Assembly (NCBI GenBank): GCA_964469165.1
Contig: CAYXXZ010000107.1
Location: forward strand, 1 to 8,471
Direction of reading: 5' to 3'
DNA length: 8,471 nucleotides
From: CAYXXZ01 sp964469165
GTDB taxonomy: Bacteria > Pseudomonadota > Gammaproteobacteria > Pseudomonadales > Porticoccaceae
A program made the translations under genes and the position numbers. This document shows positions 6,110 to 8,471 of the stretch, piece after piece. Numbering within the stretch: position 1 is the stretch's first letter; the number at the start of each line of letters is the position of its first letter. A model generated the notes under the pieces. It saw only the letters and a program-made list of their open reading frames with translations, was not told the DNA's origin and ran no database searches.

Positions 6110-6805
6110 TCAACCTTCGTCCGTATCCGTATGGCGGATGTCCCGGCCCTGCACAAGATACACCACCTGTTCACAGATATTCTTGGCGTGGTCGCCGATG
6201 CGTTCGACGGCCTTCAGCGCCCACAGCATGTTCATCACCCGCGAAATGCTGCGCGGGTCTTCCATCATGTAGGTGACCAGCTCTCTCACCGCGGATCTGT
6301 AATCCATGTCCACACTGGCATCCTGGGGCAGAATCTCCAGCGCCGCCCCGGCGTCGAAACGGGCGAAGGCGTCCAGGGAGCTGTTGAGGATACGCTGTAC
6401 ATTCTGGCCGATATGGCGCAGTTCCTTATTGCCGCGCGGCGAAGCACCTTCCTCGCTGAGCTTGATGGCCATTTTGGCAATCTTGCAGGCTTCGTCGCCC
6501 ATGCGTTCGATGTCGCGCACCACCCGCGACACCGCAAGCACCAGGCGCAGATCGCTGGCCGCGGGTTGGCGCAGGGCGATGAGCAGCGCCGCCTCTTCAT
6601 CGACGACGAGTTCCATGGCATCGACCTTGGGTTCGTTTTCAAGCACCTTCATGGCCAGCGCGCTGTCCGCCAACTCCACCGCGCGCAGCGCGTCGGCAAC
6701 CTGCTTTTCCACCAGCCCGCCCATTTCCAGCAGACGGCTCTTGAGCTCCTCGAGATCCATGCCGAACTGCTTGGAAATGTGCGGATCCATATTCAGTTTG
6801 TCCAT
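6110..6805 (-). CDS. phoU: PhoU, phosphate signalling regulator linked to PstSCAB and PhoR
   Basis: The start chosen here gives a 231-residue protein, near the usual PhoU length (E. coli 241). PhoU is a peripheral cytoplasmic protein that keeps PhoR/PhoB signalling off and restrains Pst transport when phosphate is plentiful. Two three-helix repeats are evident, each with its metal-binding E-x3-D motif: RDIERMGDEACKIA at 97-110 (Glu100, Asp104) and KAVERIGDHAKNI at 198-210 (Glu201, Asp205). The typical end YLVQGRDIRHT follows. The start is the ATG at 6805, with AGGAAGGA just upstream; an in-frame ATG at 6835 would add 10 residues but lacks such a site. The gene is the last of the visible leftward pst operon and lies 105 bp after pstB. 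That gap is unusually long for the operon and has its own dyad. phoU converges on the pit gene. Confidence 0.96.
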   Translation of the reverse strand: MDKLNMDPHISKQFGMDLEELKSRLLEMGGLVEKQVADALRAVELADSALAMKVLENEPKVDAMELVVDEEAALLIALRQPAASDLRLVLAVSRVVRDIERMGDEACKIAKMAIKLSEEGASPRGNKELRHIGQNVQRILNSSLDAFARFDAGAALEILPQDASVDMDYRSAVRELVTYMMEDPRSISRVMNMLWALKAVERIGDHAKNICEQVVYLVQGRDIRHTDTDEG

Positions 6806-6808
6806 AAG

Positions 6809-6816
6809 TCCTTCCT
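6809..6816 (-). promoter_or_regulatory. Strong ribosome binding site fixing the phoU start
   Basis: AGGAAGGA on the minus strand lies 3 bases before the ATG at 6805 (7 bases if the first AGGA is used). It falls inside the longer reading frame that begins at 6835 and therefore favours the shorter protein. Confidence 0.65.
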
Positions 6817-6881
6817 GGGCCATCGCGGCCAACACGTTACTCAGTGGTCAATATGCGGTCGATCGTCCTGACTGGCAACAG

Positions 6882-6903
6882 GGGTGATGGCACTGCACCA
6901 CCC
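6882..6903 (-). other. Imperfect hairpin between pstB and phoU
   Basis: On the minus strand GGGTGGTG, 7 bases after the pstB stop, can pair with CATCACCC across a short loop: a 5-bp perfect stem, one mismatch and further pairs. There is no T run after it, so a full terminator is unlikely. It could be a processing or attenuation site that sets phoU apart from pstAB. The remaining bases of this 105-bp gap show no promoter that I trust. Confidence 0.25.
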
Positions 6904-6910
6904 GTCTGCG

Positions 6911-7798
6911 TCAGCCGTAGCGCCCGGTGATGTAGTCCTCGGTGCGCTTGTTCCTGGGGTTGGTGAATATTTCCGCGGTTTCGCTCAATTCGATCAGGTC
7001 ACCCAGGTGGAAAAATGCGGTGCGATCGGAAACCCGGGCCGCCTGCTGCATGTTGTGGGTGACGATGACGATGGTGAAGTTTTCCTTGAGCTCGCTGATC
7101 AGCTCTTCGATGATCGAGGTGGCGATCGGGTCGAGGGCCGAGCAGGGCTCGTCCATGAGGATGACTTCGGGGCTCACCGCAATGGCGCGCGCAATGCACA
7201 GGCGCTGCTGCTGTCCGCCGGAAAGGCCGGTGCCCGGCTGATCCAGGCGATCCTTGACCTCATCCCAAAGCCCGGCGCGCCGCAGACTGGATTCGACGAT
7301 GTCCGCCAGCTCCGATTTCCGGGAGGCAAGGCCGTGCAGGCGCGGCCCGTAGGCGATGTTCTCGAAGATCGACTTGGGAAAGGGGTTGGGCTTCTGGAAC
7401 ACCATGCCAACCTGCGCGCGCAGCAGCACCACGTCGAGGGAGGGGTGGTAGATATCCTCGCCATCCAGGGTGATATGCCCTTCCACGCGCGTCTTGTCGA
7501 TGGTGTCGTTCATGCGGTTGAAGCACCGCAGGAACGTCGACTTGCCACAGCCAGACGGGCCGATGAACGAGATCACCTCGTTTTCGATGATATCCATGGA
7601 GATACCATGGAGAGCCTCGGTTTCGCCGTAGAAGACCTTGACGTCACGCGCGCTCATCTTCACCGCTGTGCTTTGGGCCCGCGGCGCCGCGCGCTCCGCG
7701 TCCTGCACCAACGTGCGGCCAGCGGCGGCGCCGTTGCCTGTATCCAGGTCGTCGATCGCGGAGCCCAGGGTGCGTGAAAAAGTCTGTTCGTTGTTCAT
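6911..7798 (-). CDS. pstB: PstB, ATPase subunit of the high-affinity phosphate ABC transporter
   Basis: PstB is the cytoplasmic ATP-hydrolysing subunit of PstSCAB, bound to the PstC/PstA membrane pair. All ABC motifs are intact: Walker A GPSGCGKST at 80-88, Q-loop in VFQKPNPFP (133-141), signature LSGGQQQR at 192-199, Walker B VILMDEP at 212-218, D-loop ALDP and switch His248. NRMND and the Q-loop FQKPNPFP are diagnostic of PstB among ABC proteins, as is the end ITGRYG. From the ATG at 7798 it has 295 residues, about 38 more than E. coli PstB. The extra part is a polar, Ala/Gly-rich N-terminal tail of roughly 45 residues before the SARDVKVFYG core start. An internal Met48 (7657) would give the usual length but lacks a ribosome site, whereas GAGGTGG lies 7 bases before 7798. 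The start is 4 bp after the pstA stop, so translation is probably coupled. Confidence 0.96.
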   Translation of the reverse strand: MNNEQTFSRTLGSAIDDLDTGNGAAAGRTLVQDAERAAPRAQSTAVKMSARDVKVFYGETEALHGISMDIIENEVISFIGPSGCGKSTFLRCFNRMNDTIDKTRVEGHITLDGEDIYHPSLDVVLLRAQVGMVFQKPNPFPKSIFENIAYGPRLHGLASRKSELADIVESSLRRAGLWDEVKDRLDQPGTGLSGGQQQRLCIARAIAVSPEVILMDEPCSALDPIATSIIEELISELKENFTIVIVTHNMQQAARVSDRTAFFHLGDLIELSETAEIFTNPRNKRTEDYITGRYG

Positions 7799-7802
7799 GG
7801 GT

Positions 7803-8471
7803 TTACCACCTCGTCTCAAATCGCTTGCGCAACCAGATTGCCAAGCCGTTGAGTGAAAGCATCAATACCAGCAGAACGATGATCGCCGCCGATGTACGTC
7901 CTTCGAAGAAATTGCGCAATTCGTTGGCCTGCCACAGATAGATCTGCACCGGCAGGGCATTGGACTGGTCTAATGGCGACGATGGCACCGACGCCACGAA
8001 GGCGTTCATGCCGATCAACAGCAGGGGCGCGGTTTCGCCAAGCGCCTGCGCGACGCCGATGATGGAGCCGGTCAGCATGCCGGGCACCGCCAGCGGCAAT
8101 ACGTGATGGAATACCGACTGCGTCTTCGAGGCACCGATGCCCAGCGCCGCCTGCCGGATGGACGGTGGAATGGCCTTGAGGGTGGCGCGGGTGGCGATGA
8201 TCACCGTGGGCAAGGTCATCAGGCTCAGCACGAGACCGCCGACGATGGGCGCTGACAGGGGCATCTTGAAATAGTTGATGAACACCGCCGCGCCGAGCAG
8301 ACCGAACACGATGGACGGCACCGCCGCCAGGTTGTTGATATTGACCTCGACCAGGTCGGTCAGGCGATTGCGGGGTGCGAACTCTTCCAGATAGAGCGCC
8401 GCAGCGACGCCCAGCGGAACCGCGACCAGCAGCACGATGAGCATCATGTACAGCGAGCCCATGAACGCGCC
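7803..8471 (-). CDS. pstA: PstA, permease subunit of the phosphate ABC transporter (5' end outside window)
   Basis: The frame is open through the window edge; 222 codons are visible. PstA is an inner-membrane permease that pairs with PstC to form the phosphate channel. Five hydrophobic segments are seen: MMLIVLLVAVPLGVAAALYL, AVPSIVFGLLGAAVFI, GGLVLSLMTLPTVIIAT, PGMLTGSIIGVAQALGETAP and AAIIVLLVLMLSLNGLAIWL. The segment QAALGIGASKTQSVFHHVLP fits the EAA loop that contacts the ATPase. YLEEFAP and ALGETAPLLLIG are typical of PstA. An in-frame ATG at 8462 is internal, because the coding sense continues upstream (GAF) and normal PstA proteins are longer. The TAA stop is 4 bp before pstB; the last codons contain the pstB ribosome site. 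Confidence 0.95.
   Translation of the reverse strand, partial: GAFMGSLYMMLIVLLVAVPLGVAAALYLEEFAPRNRLTDLVEVNINNLAAVPSIVFGLLGAAVFINYFKMPLSAPIVGGLVLSLMTLPTVIIATRATLKAIPPSIRQAALGIGASKTQSVFHHVLPLAVPGMLTGSIIGVAQALGETAPLLLIGMNAFVASVPSSPLDQSNALPVQIYLWQANELRNFFEGRTSAAIIVLLVLMLSLNGLAIWLRKRFETRW
7806..7812 (-). promoter_or_regulatory. pstB ribosome binding site embedded in the end of pstA
   Basis: GAGGTGG on the minus strand overlaps the last codons of pstA (ETRW) and lies 7 bases before the pstB ATG at 7798. It sets the long pstB start over the internal Met48 and suggests coupled translation of the two subunits. Confidence 0.6.

Noticed and set aside
6884..7777. A 297-codon plus-strand frame opposite pstB
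   Set aside because: It is antisense to an ABC ATPase with every motif intact, so it is best explained by codon composition.
7803..7819. A TTG start for pstB at 7819, overlapping pstA
   Set aside because: The ATG at 7798 has GAGGTGG 7 bases upstream, and the extra residues show no family similarity.

Overview
The window is a compact, GC-rich piece of a proteobacterial chromosome, most likely gammaproteobacterial. The reasons are the oxyR-recG gene pair (also adjacent in Pseudomonas), the gammaproteobacterial character of OxyR, RecG and PhoU, and complete Pst and Pit phosphate genes with a Pho-box-like sequence. I cannot name a genus. Everything is ordinary housekeeping or stress-response gene content. 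I see no mobile element, tRNA, rRNA or CRISPR.

Left part (1-3772): an incomplete leftward gene for a YeeZ-like NAD(P)-binding epimerase/SDR protein diverges from a rightward oxyR-recG pair. The 65-bp gap between them holds a degenerate OxyR-type binding site. The OxyR has all of the peroxide-sensing pocket I can check, including Cys199, but its resolving cysteine position 208 is methionine. This is the most notable protein-level oddity here.

Middle (3773-5954): a 217-bp intergenic region begins with palindromic 7-bp tandem repeats that overlap the recG stop codon. It then has a REP-like hairpin and a good two-half-site Pho box. Downstream lies a two-gene operon: a TIGR00153/DUF47 PhoU-like protein and a PiT-family phosphate permease.

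Right part (5955-8471): the pst operon runs leftward as pstA (cut by the window edge), pstB and phoU, and converges on the pit operon. The low-affinity (Pit) and high-affinity (Pst) phosphate systems and two PhoU-fold regulators are therefore encoded tail to tail. The 155-bp junction carries a second family of 7-bp repeats as a long inverted pair, one arm just past each stop codon. All three transcription units whose 3' ends are visible (recG, pit, phoU) thus end in heptameric repeats, which is the most interesting non-coding pattern. No gene-free stretch exceeds about 220 bp. I did not find a clearly novel multi-gene system.
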